From the NCBI RefSeq assembly GCF_003633755.1, contig NZ_RBIL01000001.1, positions 1,287,426-1,351,425 on the forward strand: a stretch of 64,000 nt of DNA, written 5' to 3'. Below are positions 44,019-52,482 of the stretch, piece after piece. The notes under the pieces are model-generated. The model ran no database searches. It had not been told where the DNA came from and was given only the letters and a program-made list of their open reading frames with translations. Position numbers and translations under genes: made by a program. The number at the start of each line of letters is the position of its first letter. Position 1 is the stretch's first letter. Origin of the DNA: Solirubrobacter pauli (GTDB lineage: Bacteria; Actinomycetota; Thermoleophilia; Solirubrobacterales; Solirubrobacteraceae).

Positions 44019-45415
44019 TCGCGGCGCTCGCGGTCTGCGGCACCGCTGAAGCCGCGCCGTCGCTCAGCAAGCTCGGGGACTTCGCCGAGCCCACGTTCGC
44101 CACCGGCGCGCCCGGGGACGGAACCCGCGTGTACGTGGTCGAGCGCAAGGGCCGGATCGTCGTCGCGCGCGACGGGGCGACGCAGACGTTCCTGGACATC
44201 ACGTCGAGCACGCTGTCCGACGACAGCGAGCGCGGCCTGCTGTCGATGGCGTTCGCGCCCGACTACGCCGCGTCCGGCCGCTTCTTCGTCTACCTGACGG
44301 TCGCGGGCGGGGACATCCAGGTGCGCGAGTACCGGCGCGCCACGGCCGACGCCGCCGACCCCGCCAGCGGCCGCGTGCTGATCACGATCCCGCACCGCGA
44401 GGCGGGCAACCACAACGGCGGGCAGGTGCAGTGGGGCCCGGACGGACAGCTGTGGCTCGGGACGGGCGACGGCGGTGGCGGCGACGACACGTACCGGCAC
44501 TCGCAGGACCCCGGCTCGCTGCTCGGCAAGCTGATCAAGCTCAACCCGGACACGGGCGCGCCGACGATCGCCTCGGTCGGCCTGCGCAACCCGTGGCGGT
44601 TCTCGTTCGACCGTGCCACCGGCCAGGTCGTGATCGCCGACGTCGGCCAGGGCGCGCGCGAGGAGATCAACGTCGGCCTCGCCGGCAACTACGGCTGGCC
44701 GTGCCGCGAAGGCGCCGTCGCCGGGCCGCGCCAGGACGCCACGTGCGCGTCCGGGACCGCGGGTCCCGTGCTCGACAAGACCCACAGCGGCGACGGCTTC
44801 TGCTCGATCACCGGCGGCTACGTCGTGCGCGACCCGGGCCTGCCGACGCTCAACGGCCGCTACGTCTACGGCGACTTCTGCAACGCGGCGCTGCGGTCCG
44901 TCGACCTGGCCGACCCGCGGTCGGACGCCGCCACCGGGCTGTCGGTCGAGAGCCTGAGCTCCTTCGGCGAGGACGCCTGCGGCCGGATCCTCGTCGTCTC
45001 GCTGAGCGGGCCGGTCTACCGGCTGGTGGACGGGGCGCTGTCGGCCTGCGACCTCGGCTCGCCGCCCGCGACCGTCGCCCCGGACACGCGCGCGTGCTCG
45101 CTGGCGCTGCGCGCGACCGGCGTGCGCAGCGTGCGCCGGCTCAAGCGGCTGTCGCTGGCGCTGCGCACCGACGAGGGCTGCCGGGCGACCGTGAAGGCGT
45201 CGATCCGCGGCGTCGCGCAGTTCCGCTCCGCGCGGACCTCGCTCACGGCCGGCAAGCGCGCGGTGGTGCGCGTGAAGCTGACCGCGCGCGGCACGAAGGC
45301 GGTCCGCAAGGCGCTCCGGCGCAAGCGGTCGCTGACGGTCGCCGTGCGGGTGAGCGCGGTCGACGCGGCCGGGAACACCCGCACGCTCACCCGCAACGTG
45401 AAGATCCGGGGCTAG
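43961..45415 (+). CDS. Secreted PQQ-dependent sugar dehydrogenase family protein
   Basis: This 484-aa exported six-bladed propeller belongs to the glucose/sorbosone dehydrogenase family. ATG 43961 is the only start that yields a full signal peptide (MGRAGVAARARRWACGG followed by SLIAALAVCGTAEA), although it overlaps the rhodanese gene by 58 nt. Family marks are GLLSMAFAPDYAASGRFFVY, HREAGNHNGGQVQWGPDGQLWLGTGDGGGGDD, LRNPWRFSFDRATG and the catalytic-site His in NHNGG. The C-terminal 110 residues form a separate basic beta domain (RSVRRLKRLSLALRTDEGC). Use of PQQ is family knowledge and not proven for actinobacterial forms. Confidence 0.9.
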   Translation: MGRAGVAARARRWACGGSLIAALAVCGTAEAAPSLSKLGDFAEPTFATGAPGDGTRVYVVERKGRIVVARDGATQTFLDITSSTLSDDSERGLLSMAFAPDYAASGRFFVYLTVAGGDIQVREYRRATADAADPASGRVLITIPHREAGNHNGGQVQWGPDGQLWLGTGDGGGGDDTYRHSQDPGSLLGKLIKLNPDTGAPTIASVGLRNPWRFSFDRATGQVVIADVGQGAREEINVGLAGNYGWPCREGAVAGPRQDATCASGTAGPVLDKTHSGDGFCSITGGYVVRDPGLPTLNGRYVYGDFCNAALRSVDLADPRSDAATGLSVESLSSFGEDACGRILVVSLSGPVYRLVDGALSACDLGSPPATVAPDTRACSLALRATGVRSVRRLKRLSLALRTDEGCRATVKASIRGVAQFRSARTSLTAGKRAVVRVKLTARGTKAVRKALRRKRSLTVAVRVSAVDAAGNTRTLTRNVKIRG

Positions 45416-45483
45416 GAGATCCGCGCAGCGATCTCCCCGCCGAAGTCGCGACGCAGCCGGCGCCAGCCGGCTCGCCGCGACCA
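45416..45483. terminator. Two hairpins between convergent genes
   Basis: GGAGATC-CGCGCAGC-GATCTCC (45416-45437) is followed by a nested structure at about 45448-45480, in which GTCGCG pairs with CGCGAC and, inside it, AGCCGGC with GCCGGCT. The 74-nt gap separates two convergent genes, so this is probably a bidirectional terminator. Confidence 0.6.
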
Positions 45484-45489
45484 AGCGCC

Positions 45490-46833
45490 CTAGTCCGCCT
45501 CCACGCCCGGGATCATCCCGTTGCGGAAGGCGTCGACGAAGCGCCGGTGGTCCTCGCGCGTGAGCGCGCCGTACTCGGCGCCGAAGCGCGCGAGGTGGCT
45601 CGCGAACTCCGCGTCGCGGCCGTCGATCACGTCGGTGATCTTCGCTTCGACGTTGACGTCGACGAGCGGGTGCTCGGACCCCGCGTCGGACACGCAGTGG
45701 ACCTTGGCGGTGGCGCGGCCGAGGTCGTGCACGAGCGGGCGCATCTCGTCGACCTCGGTCACGACGTCCCAGTCGAGGTCGGCCTCGTAGGGCGAGACCT
45801 CCTTGATGATCTGGCCGACGCCGTCGAGCTCGCACCAGCCCACCCACGGGTCGGCGTGCGCCTGCAGCGCCTGCTGGGAGACCGCGGTGCGGTGCCCCTC
45901 GTGCTCGAAGTAGGCGCGGATCTTCTCGTCGGTGACGACGCGTGACACCGCGGGCGTGCCGGCCTGCTTCATCGACAGCACGACGTCGTTCTCCAGCGCC
46001 TGCGTGCGCCCCTCCACGAGCAGCGTGTAGACCTTCAGGCCCGCCGAGCCGATGCCCACGCCGGCGCGGCCCTTGACGTCCTTGACCGCGTACGAGAGCG
46101 ACTGCTGGCGCTTGGCCTCGGGGATCGTGTCCAGGTACCGCTCGTAGGCGGCGAGCACGGCGGCGCGCTCGTCATCGTCGAGCTCGCGCGCGCCCGGTCC
46201 GCTCGCCAGCTTGCGATCCACCCCGTCGAACGCGGTCAACGCGTCCAGCAGCCGCACGCGGGTCTCGGCGCGCGCCACCTGCAGCACCGACAGCAGCGGC
46301 CCCTCGGTGTTGTCGAGCGTCAGCCGGAAGTCGCGGTCGACCTCGCTCGTCGCGAACAGGCGCACCGTCTCCACGTACGCCGTGCCGTAGGTCTCGATCA
46401 GCGCGGTGATGGACGCGTCGCTGAGCGCCTTGCGGAAGCCGAGCAGGGCGAGCGACGCCACCATCCGCTGCAGGTCCCACGTGTAGTGCCCGAGGTAGGC
46501 CTCGTCGAAGTCGTTGACGTCGAACACGAGCACGCCCGCGGAGTCCATGTAGGTGCCGTAGTTCTCGGCGTGCAGGTCTCCCTGGATCCACACCCGCGAG
46601 GTCGAGTCGTCCACCCACGGGTCGTCGAGCTGCGCCATGTCGGCGTAGAACAGCGGCGCGCTGCCGCGGTAGAACGCGAACGGGTCCGCGGCCATCTTGC
46701 GGAACTTGCCGCGGAAGGCGCGCGGGTCGCGTTCGATCAGGTCCGCGAACGCGTCGACGAGGACGTCGACGATGTGCTTCTGGCGCTCGGTGTCAGAACG
46801 GCCGAGGTCAGCGATGGCGGGCATGCGCGCCAT
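45490..46833 (-). CDS. DUF2252 family protein
   Basis: This 447-aa protein of the DUF2252 family has a kinase-like/aminoglycoside-phosphotransferase-like architecture. Typical blocks are MAADPFAFYRGSAPLFYADM, VWIQGDLHAENYGTYMDSAGVLVFDVNDFDEAYLGHYTWDLQRM near 82-125 (the HGD...N and DFD parts resemble a kinase catalytic loop) and SYAVKDVKGRAGVGIGSAGLKVYTLLVEG near 240. Its substrate is not known. The start may be ATG 46833 or ATG 46824. A strong hairpin just upstream ends the preceding flavoprotein transcript. Confidence 0.93.
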   Translation of the reverse strand: MARMPAIADLGRSDTERQKHIVDVLVDAFADLIERDPRAFRGKFRKMAADPFAFYRGSAPLFYADMAQLDDPWVDDSTSRVWIQGDLHAENYGTYMDSAGVLVFDVNDFDEAYLGHYTWDLQRMVASLALLGFRKALSDASITALIETYGTAYVETVRLFATSEVDRDFRLTLDNTEGPLLSVLQVARAETRVRLLDALTAFDGVDRKLASGPGARELDDDERAAVLAAYERYLDTIPEAKRQQSLSYAVKDVKGRAGVGIGSAGLKVYTLLVEGRTQALENDVVLSMKQAGTPAVSRVVTDEKIRAYFEHEGHRTAVSQQALQAHADPWVGWCELDGVGQIIKEVSPYEADLDWDVVTEVDEMRPLVHDLGRATAKVHCVSDAGSEHPLVDVNVEAKITDVIDGRDAEFASHLARFGAEYGALTREDHRRFVDAFRNGMIPGVEAD

Positions 46834-46842
46834 TTAACGACA

Positions 46843-46870
46843 AACGGCCGTGTCGTAAGACACGGCCGTT
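46843..46870 (-). terminator. 12-bp perfect stem-loop upstream of DUF2252
   Basis: AACGGCCGTGTC (46843-46854) and GACACGGCCGTT (46859-46870) form a perfect stem with a GTAA loop, about 110 nt after the flavoprotein stop. On the minus strand TTTGTCGTT follows, a weak U-rich stretch, so it is a likely intrinsic terminator. Confidence 0.75.
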
Positions 46871-46982
46871 CTCGGCGAATCCGTCCGCTCCCCCTCCGTG
46901 AGGTGCAACTTCCGTCCGAACGCCCTCCAAAGCGTGGGATCAGAATGGCATCGCACCCGGAAGGGGCCAATCGGACATGCGT

Positions 46983-48509
46983 CTAGGCGGCTGCCTCTTC
47001 CTTGGTCTCGACGAGCGGCTCGTCGACGTACTTGGTCTTGGGAACCCGCTTGTACGGCTGCGAGGGCTCCTGCTGCTCCTCGTGGTAGGCCGACTCGGCG
47101 TTGATCGCCCACAGGTCATGCTTCGAACCGGTCATGATGTTGTCGACCGCGCGCATGGCGGTGAGCATCGAGTGGTCCGAGTTGTTGTACCGGTGGAGGC
47201 CGTTGCGGCCGACCTGCTGCAGGTTGCCGATGCCGTCCAGCCAGCCCTTGATCGCGTCCACGCGCTCGGCGTAGTCGGCGTCGTACATCGGGTAGGCCTT
47301 CGGGACGCGCGTGACGAAGCCGCGCTCGACCTTCTCGGCCTTCGCCAGGCCGAGCTTCTCGATCTCGGACTTCGCGAGCTCGACGAGGTCCTCGTCCGAG
47401 GACTCCCAGAGGTCGTCGCCCTTGAAGCAGAAGTACTCCATGCCGATCGAGGCCTTGGACTGGTCCGGGACCATCCACGGCGACCACGAGCGGAAGTTCT
47501 GGATGCGACCGACCTCGACGCCGGGCTCGTGGATGTAGATCCAGTTGTCCGGGAACAGGTCGTCGCCGTCGATGATCAGGGCGACGGTCAGGAAGTCGCG
47601 GTAGCGCAGGCCCTGGGCGGCGGTCTGCACGTCACCGGACGCGGCGGCGCCGGCCATGCCGACGGTCGCGCGCAGCGGCAGCGACGAGATGACCTGCGAG
47701 GGCTCGATGCGCTCGCCGCCGGCCTCGATCGCGACGACCTTGCCGTCCTTGACCTCGAGCGACGTGACCGGCGTGTTGAGCCGGACCTCGCCACCGTTGG
47801 CGATGATCTCGTCGGCCATCGTCTCCCACATCTGCCCCGGGCCGAAGCGCGGGTAGTGGAACTCGTTGATCAGCGACTTGATCTTGTTGCCCTTGTTGCC
47901 GAAGAACGCGGCCTTGGCGGCCGAGAAGAACGACAGGCCCTTGATCCGCTGCGCGGCCCACTCGGCGCGCACCTCGGAAGCCGGGACGCCCCACACCTTC
48001 TCGGTGTAGGACATGAAGAAGTGCTGGTAGAGCCGCTTGCCGAAGCGGTTCGACACCCACTGCTCGAGGTTGTCCTCACGACCGTTGGGCGTGATCGCCG
48101 CCCACAGGTACGAGAGCAGGCACCGCGTCAGCTCGACCGGGCCGAGCTTCTTGATGACGTCCTGCCCGTTGAGCGGGTAGTCGAGGAACTTGCCGCGCCA
48201 GTAGATGCGCGACATCCGGGGGCGCTTGAGGAACTCCTCCTTCATCACCTCGTGCCAGAGGTCGTCGACCTCCTTGACCTTGGTGAAGAAGCGGTGGCCG
48301 CCCAGATCGAAGCGGTATCCGTCGCGAACCTCGGTCTTGGCGATGCCGCCGACCTGGTCCTCCGCCTCGAACACGATGACGGGACGCCCCTCCTTCGCGA
48401 GGAGGTATCCGGCCGTGAGGCCGGCGGGGCCGCCGCCGAGGACAGCGACCGGCTTCTCGGGCCGGGACTGACGCGGGGCGTCAGACGGCGTGATGTCAAC
48501 CGTGGACAT
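46983..48509 (-). CDS. UDP-galactopyranose mutase-like FAD/NAD(P)-binding protein
   Basis: This 508-aa flavoprotein has an N-terminal dinucleotide-binding motif AVLGGGPAGLTAGYLLAKEG near residue 28, then VIVFEAEDQVGGIAKTEVRDGYRFDLGGHRFF. The YLWAAITPNGREDNLEQWVSNRFGKRLYQHFFMSYTEKVWGVPASE block is typical of the amine-oxidase/UGM-like family annotated as NAD(P)/FAD-dependent oxidoreductase or protoporphyrinogen oxidase-like. The fold suggests sugar-nucleotide isomerisation or oxidation in surface polysaccharide synthesis, but the substrate is unproven. ATG 48509 has AGGTGG 8 nt upstream. No glycan operon is adjacent; two glycosyltransferases lie 2.4 kb away. Confidence 0.88.
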   Translation of the reverse strand: MSTVDITPSDAPRQSRPEKPVAVLGGGPAGLTAGYLLAKEGRPVIVFEAEDQVGGIAKTEVRDGYRFDLGGHRFFTKVKEVDDLWHEVMKEEFLKRPRMSRIYWRGKFLDYPLNGQDVIKKLGPVELTRCLLSYLWAAITPNGREDNLEQWVSNRFGKRLYQHFFMSYTEKVWGVPASEVRAEWAAQRIKGLSFFSAAKAAFFGNKGNKIKSLINEFHYPRFGPGQMWETMADEIIANGGEVRLNTPVTSLEVKDGKVVAIEAGGERIEPSQVISSLPLRATVGMAGAAASGDVQTAAQGLRYRDFLTVALIIDGDDLFPDNWIYIHEPGVEVGRIQNFRSWSPWMVPDQSKASIGMEYFCFKGDDLWESSDEDLVELAKSEIEKLGLAKAEKVERGFVTRVPKAYPMYDADYAERVDAIKGWLDGIGNLQQVGRNGLHRYNNSDHSMLTAMRAVDNIMTGSKHDLWAINAESAYHEEQQEPSQPYKRVPKTKYVDEPLVETKEEAAA

Positions 48510-48585
48510 GGCACCCACCTTGCCCACCCGTGGGCGATTTCACGGCCGTTGCTAAAGGGCGCTAACAGGCCTTAAGCCCAGCCTC

Positions 48586-48591
48586 TAACCT
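48586..48591 (+). promoter_or_regulatory. Leaderless-type -10 box of the response regulator
   Basis: TAACCT lies 8 nt before GTG 48600 and no ribosome site is present. Confidence 0.5.
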
Positions 48592-48599
48592 CTCCGGCC

Positions 48600-49298
48600 G
48601 TGCAGCCCAGCACCGCTCTGGACATCCTTCTGGTCGATGACGACCGCCCGCTGCGGGAGATGCTCACGCGCTCGTTCGAGCGTGAAGGGCACCGTGTGAC
48701 CGCAGTCGGAGACGGCGAGACCGCGCTCGACGCGGCCGCCGAGCGCTCCTATGACGTGGTTCTCCTCGACGTCGCGCTCGGCGCGGGCCCGACCGGCTAC
48801 GACGTCGCTCGCACCTTGCGTTCCCGGCGCGACGTGGTGCCAATCATCATGTTGACCGCGCTTGACAGCGAAGCCGACGCGGTGCAGGGCCTCGAGGCCG
48901 GCGCCGACGACTACGTGACCAAGCCGTTCGGCCTCGCCGAGCTGCGCTCACGCATCCGCGCCGTCCTGCGCCGGGCGCAGGGCCGCGTCGTCGAGGGCAA
49001 CGTGCGCGTCGGCCCGGTCATGCTCGACCGCGACCTGCGCCGCGTGACCGTCGACGACAACGCCGTCCGCCTCACCTTCAGCGAGTTCGAGCTGCTCGGC
49101 TGCCTGATGAGCCGCCCCGGCTACGCGTTCAACCGCCAGGAGCTGCTGCGCGCCATCTGGGGCGACTCCGCCTATCGCGACCCGCGCGCGATCGACGTCC
49201 ACATCCGCCACCTGCGCGAGAAGCTCGAGGCGCGTCCGGAGGAGCCGAGCCTCATCCTGACCGTCCCCGGGCAGGGCTACCGCTTCCGCGAAGCATGA
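48600..49298 (+). CDS. OmpR/PhoB-family response regulator
   Basis: This 232-aa regulator has a receiver domain with acidic pocket DDD near residue 13-15, phosphoacceptor Asp57 (VVLLDVALG), Thr in MLTALD and Lys in YVTKPFG, and a C-terminal winged helix (RLTFSEFELLGCLMSRPGYAFNRQELLRAIWGD and DVHIRHLREKLE). GTG 48600 follows a TAACCT box by 8 nt. The stop overlaps the histidine kinase start as ATGA, forming a standard two-gene unit. The regulon is unknown. Confidence 0.95.
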   Translation: MQPSTALDILLVDDDRPLREMLTRSFEREGHRVTAVGDGETALDAAAERSYDVVLLDVALGAGPTGYDVARTLRSRRDVVPIIMLTALDSEADAVQGLEAGADDYVTKPFGLAELRSRIRAVLRRAQGRVVEGNVRVGPVMLDRDLRRVTVDDNAVRLTFSEFELLGCLMSRPGYAFNRQELLRAIWGDSAYRDPRAIDVHIRHLREKLEARPEEPSLILTVPGQGYRFREA

Positions 49299-50815
49299 TC
49301 CGCACGGCGCTGCGCGGGCTCCGAGGGCGGCTGCTGCTGGCCTTCGTGGCCACCAGCGCCGTGACGCTCGCCGTGGCGGCCGCGATCACGCTCAGCCCGC
49401 TGCAGCAGCAGCTGCGGGACGAGGCCACGAGCCAGCTGCAGGACTCGACGGAGACCATGCGCACCGACTTCAAGGATGCGCTGACGACCGGCCCGGTCAA
49501 GGGCGCCGAGGATCCGCGCGCGAGCAAGCGCGGTCGGCGGTACCGCAAGCTCCTGGAGCTCGGGTACGACCTGAGCGAGCGCACCAACGGCCGCGTGTCC
49601 GTGACCGACGACCTGTACGAGAGCTCGGCCGGCGACTCGCCGGCGTTCCTGTTCGACACCGGCTCGACCGCCACGCAGGCGCGGCCGCTCGCCGACGCCA
49701 TGCGCGCCCGCCGCGAAGGGCTGTCGACGACGGAGATCCGTGACGACGAGCTGACGTTCGCGATGCCCGTGTTCGACGACGAGAAGGTCGTCGGCGTGGT
49801 CGTGGCCCAGCGGGACCTCACCGAGGTCGCGCGCACGGTGACCAGCGTGCGCAACGCGTTCTTCACCGCCGCGGCGATCGGCCTCGCCGTGGCGATCCTG
49901 TTGGCGATCACGCTGTCAGGGACGCTCACGCGCCGGCTCGGGCGCCTGCAGCGGTCCGCGCTGCGGATCACGGCCGAGGGCCCGGAGGCGCCGGCGCCGC
50001 TGGACCGCGGGCGGGACGAGGTCGGCGACCTCGCCCGCGCGATCGGCCGCATGCAGGAGGAGCTGCGCCGGCAGGAGGCGGCGCGGCGCTCGTTCGTGTC
50101 CACGGCCTCGCACGAGCTGCGCACGCCGCTGACGATCCTCCAGGGCACGATGGAGCTGCTCGATGAGGACCTCCGCGACGGCGGCGACCTGACGGACGCC
50201 CAGGAGCAGGTCGCGAGCGCGCGGCGGGAGCTGCGGCGACTGTCCGTGCTGGCGAGCGAGCTGCTGGACCTGTCGCGGCTCGACGCGGCGGTGCAGCTGC
50301 GCAGCGAACCCGTCGAGCTGGGCGAGATCGCGCGCGCGGTCAAGGCCGAGTTCGAGCTGCTGGCGTCCGAGCGCGACACCGCGCTCGTCGTCGACTCCCC
50401 CGGGCCGTGCTGGGGCACGGGCGACCCGGCGGCGTGCGCGCGGGTCGTGCGCATCCTGATCGACAACGCGCTGCGCTACGCGCCGCCGGGCGAGCCGATC
50501 AAGATCACGACGAGCCGCGAGAACGGCAGCGCCGTGGTCCGCGTGGCCGACCACGGCCCAGGGGTGCCGCCCGAGGAGCGCGCGCACATCTTCGAGCGCT
50601 TCCACCGCGGCAAGGCCAGCAGCGAGGTCTCGGGCTTCGGGCTGGGCCTCGCGATCGGCCGCGAGCTGGCGGAGCGCATGAGCGGGACCCTGGACATCGA
50701 GCCGTCCTCGCGCGGCGCGAAGTTCGCGCTGACGTTGCCGGCGACCGGCGACGGCAAGCACGTGCGATCGCCGGTGAGCGCCGGCGCCGATCTGGGGCCG
50801 ACCGGTGACCGGTAG
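49295..50815 (+). CDS. Membrane sensor histidine kinase
   Basis: This 506-aa kinase has transmembrane helices near 12-33 and 190-211 enclosing a roughly 155-aa extracellular sensor without a recognised domain (LELGYDLSERTNGRVSV and FAMPVFDDEKVVGVVVAQRDL, a dCache/PAS-like strand pattern). A HAMP linker follows, then the phosphorylated His273 in STASHELRTPLT and an ATP-binding domain with N box IDNALRYAP, G1 VADHGPGVPPEE, F box ERFHRG and G2 GFGLGLAI. It pairs with the response regulator it overlaps by 4 nt. A hairpin follows its stop. Confidence 0.93.
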   Translation: MIRTALRGLRGRLLLAFVATSAVTLAVAAAITLSPLQQQLRDEATSQLQDSTETMRTDFKDALTTGPVKGAEDPRASKRGRRYRKLLELGYDLSERTNGRVSVTDDLYESSAGDSPAFLFDTGSTATQARPLADAMRARREGLSTTEIRDDELTFAMPVFDDEKVVGVVVAQRDLTEVARTVTSVRNAFFTAAAIGLAVAILLAITLSGTLTRRLGRLQRSALRITAEGPEAPAPLDRGRDEVGDLARAIGRMQEELRRQEAARRSFVSTASHELRTPLTILQGTMELLDEDLRDGGDLTDAQEQVASARRELRRLSVLASELLDLSRLDAAVQLRSEPVELGEIARAVKAEFELLASERDTALVVDSPGPCWGTGDPAACARVVRILIDNALRYAPPGEPIKITTSRENGSAVVRVADHGPGVPPEERAHIFERFHRGKASSEVSGFGLGLAIGRELAERMSGTLDIEPSSRGAKFALTLPATGDGKHVRSPVSAGADLGPTGDR

Positions 50816-50830
50816 TGGGCCGGTGGCCCA
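50816..50830 (+). terminator. Short hairpin after the histidine kinase
   Basis: TGGGCC-GGT-GGCCCA is a perfect stem directly after the kinase stop codon, without a U tract. The following 70 nt to the convergent glycosyltransferase stop hold no gene. Confidence 0.45.
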
Positions 50831-50901
50831 TGGCCGGTCGCCGGGTGGCGCCAGGCGGTGATCGGCGCTCGCCGGAATCGGGCGTGCTTGCCGGAGCCGG
50901 T

Positions 50902-52482
50902 CTAGCCAGTCTTCACATACACCGTCGCCCGCACCGGGTTCGGCCGCGGCGGCGTGAAGTTCGTCGGCTGAATCGACGCGATCTCCATCGTCGGGTCGTT
51001 CGAGAGCGCCTGCGCCCACTCCTTGGAGCGGATCCGGATCAGTTTCGTCCAGGGGGCGCGCCAGCGGTTGAGCGTCCACACGATCGGCTCGACGAGGACG
51101 ACGCGGGTGCCCGGCTCGAGCGAGTCGATCAGTGGCGCGAGGTCGGTCTCGGCGCTCGTCGCCTCCAGCCGCTCGACGCCGTCGCGCCAGTCCCAGACGC
51201 CGAAGTCGGTCTCCTCGCCGGTCAGCGTCGCGTAGCGCAGGCCGTCCGGCAGGTAGTAGTGCAGCACCGGGATCGTCTCGGGCTGGGTGGAGATGACGAG
51301 GTCACCCGGCGCGAGGCTCGGGCCGATGTTGTGCGCGACCGAGCGCACGTTGCTCTTCTCCACGGGCGCGGTGTCCTGCGCCCACATGACGACGACGAGC
51401 GCGAGGCCGAAGACGCCGAGCCGGCGGGCGTGCGCGAGTCCGCCCGTCGCCAGCAGCAGGTACGGCGCGACCGCGACCGCCAGGTAGCGGTTGGCCCACG
51501 CGGGTGAGCTCTGCGACAGCCCCCAGGCGAGGGTGGGGGTCAGCACGCAGATGATCAGCAGCGCGAGCGCGGCGCGGCCGTGCTGGCCGAGCGGGCGCGT
51601 GCGCAGCAACGCGATCACCCCGGCGCCCGCGCAGATCAGGAAGACGATCTCCGGCAGCCGGCCGAGGATCACGCCCGGCACGCCGAGCAGCGAGCTGAAC
51701 GCGGGCGCGTCGGCCCACGGGGCGCCGGTGTGCTGGGCCTGGTAGAGCGTCGTCGGCACCCACGGGAGGTAGAGCAGGGCCGCGCCGCCGAAGCCGATCA
51801 GCGCGTCGCGGAACAGCTCCTTGCGGCGGGCACGCTCGGCGAGCGCGAACAGGACGATCCAGGCCGCGCCGGCGGCGGCGCCGAAGAAGATCGGCCAGTT
51901 GTGCGTGTAGAGCGCGACCGCCTCGGAGACCGCGAAGCCGATCACCCACGGCCGCCGGCTGGAGGTGTCCAGCGCGTAGGCGCGCAGGAAGCAGACGGTC
52001 ACCGGGATGGCCAGCAGCGCGACCATCGCGTACATCCGGGCCTCCTGCGCGTACTGGCTCAGGAACGGGTTGAAGGCCATCAGGACGGCCGCGAACCAGC
52101 CCGCCTTGTGCGTGCCCCAGATCTTCAGCCCCGCCCACCACGCGACCGGGACGGCGAGCAGCGCGCACATCAGGCTGAACGAGCGCACGCCCTCCTCGGA
52201 GTCGCCGGCGACGCCGAGCCAGAAGTGCAGGAGCATGTAGTAGAGCGGTGGCGAGCCGTCCTTGCGCAGCGCGGCGGGGATGTCGCCGAGCGGGCGGTCG
52301 GCGATGCCGACGGACAGGCCCTCGTCGATCCAGAAGCCGATCTTCAGCTCCGCGGTCCGCATCATCAGCGACAGCGCGATCAGCGCCGCCAGACCGAGCG
52401 GTACGGCGACCCACGAGCCCGTCAGCGAACGCGCGTGGCGGGCGAGCGCGGCGGGGCGGCGGTGAAGGGCGGAGGCGGCCAT
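50902..52482 (-). CDS. GT-C-type membrane glycosyltransferase (GT39/ArnT-like)
   Basis: This 526-aa multi-pass protein has about 9-10 transmembrane helices in the N-terminal 390 residues and a soluble C-terminal domain of about 130 residues. The first periplasmic loop carries the catalytic pattern IGFWIDEGLSVGIADRPLGDIPAALRKDGSPPLYYMLLHFWLG, where the DE pair matches GT39/ArnT-type lipid-linked sugar transferases. AQEARMYAMVALL near 145 is also typical. It would move a sugar from a polyprenyl phosphate to a protein or lipid. The ATG at 52482 shares one base with the stop of the upstream glycosyltransferase (TGATG), so they are coupled. Confidence 0.87.
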   Translation of the reverse strand: MAASALHRRPAALARHARSLTGSWVAVPLGLAALIALSLMMRTAELKIGFWIDEGLSVGIADRPLGDIPAALRKDGSPPLYYMLLHFWLGVAGDSEEGVRSFSLMCALLAVPVAWWAGLKIWGTHKAGWFAAVLMAFNPFLSQYAQEARMYAMVALLAIPVTVCFLRAYALDTSSRRPWVIGFAVSEAVALYTHNWPIFFGAAAGAAWIVLFALAERARRKELFRDALIGFGGAALLYLPWVPTTLYQAQHTGAPWADAPAFSSLLGVPGVILGRLPEIVFLICAGAGVIALLRTRPLGQHGRAALALLIICVLTPTLAWGLSQSSPAWANRYLAVAVAPYLLLATGGLAHARRLGVFGLALVVVMWAQDTAPVEKSNVRSVAHNIGPSLAPGDLVISTQPETIPVLHYYLPDGLRYATLTGEETDFGVWDWRDGVERLEATSAETDLAPLIDSLEPGTRVVLVEPIVWTLNRWRAPWTKLIRIRSKEWAQALSNDPTMEIASIQPTNFTPPRPNPVRATVYVKTG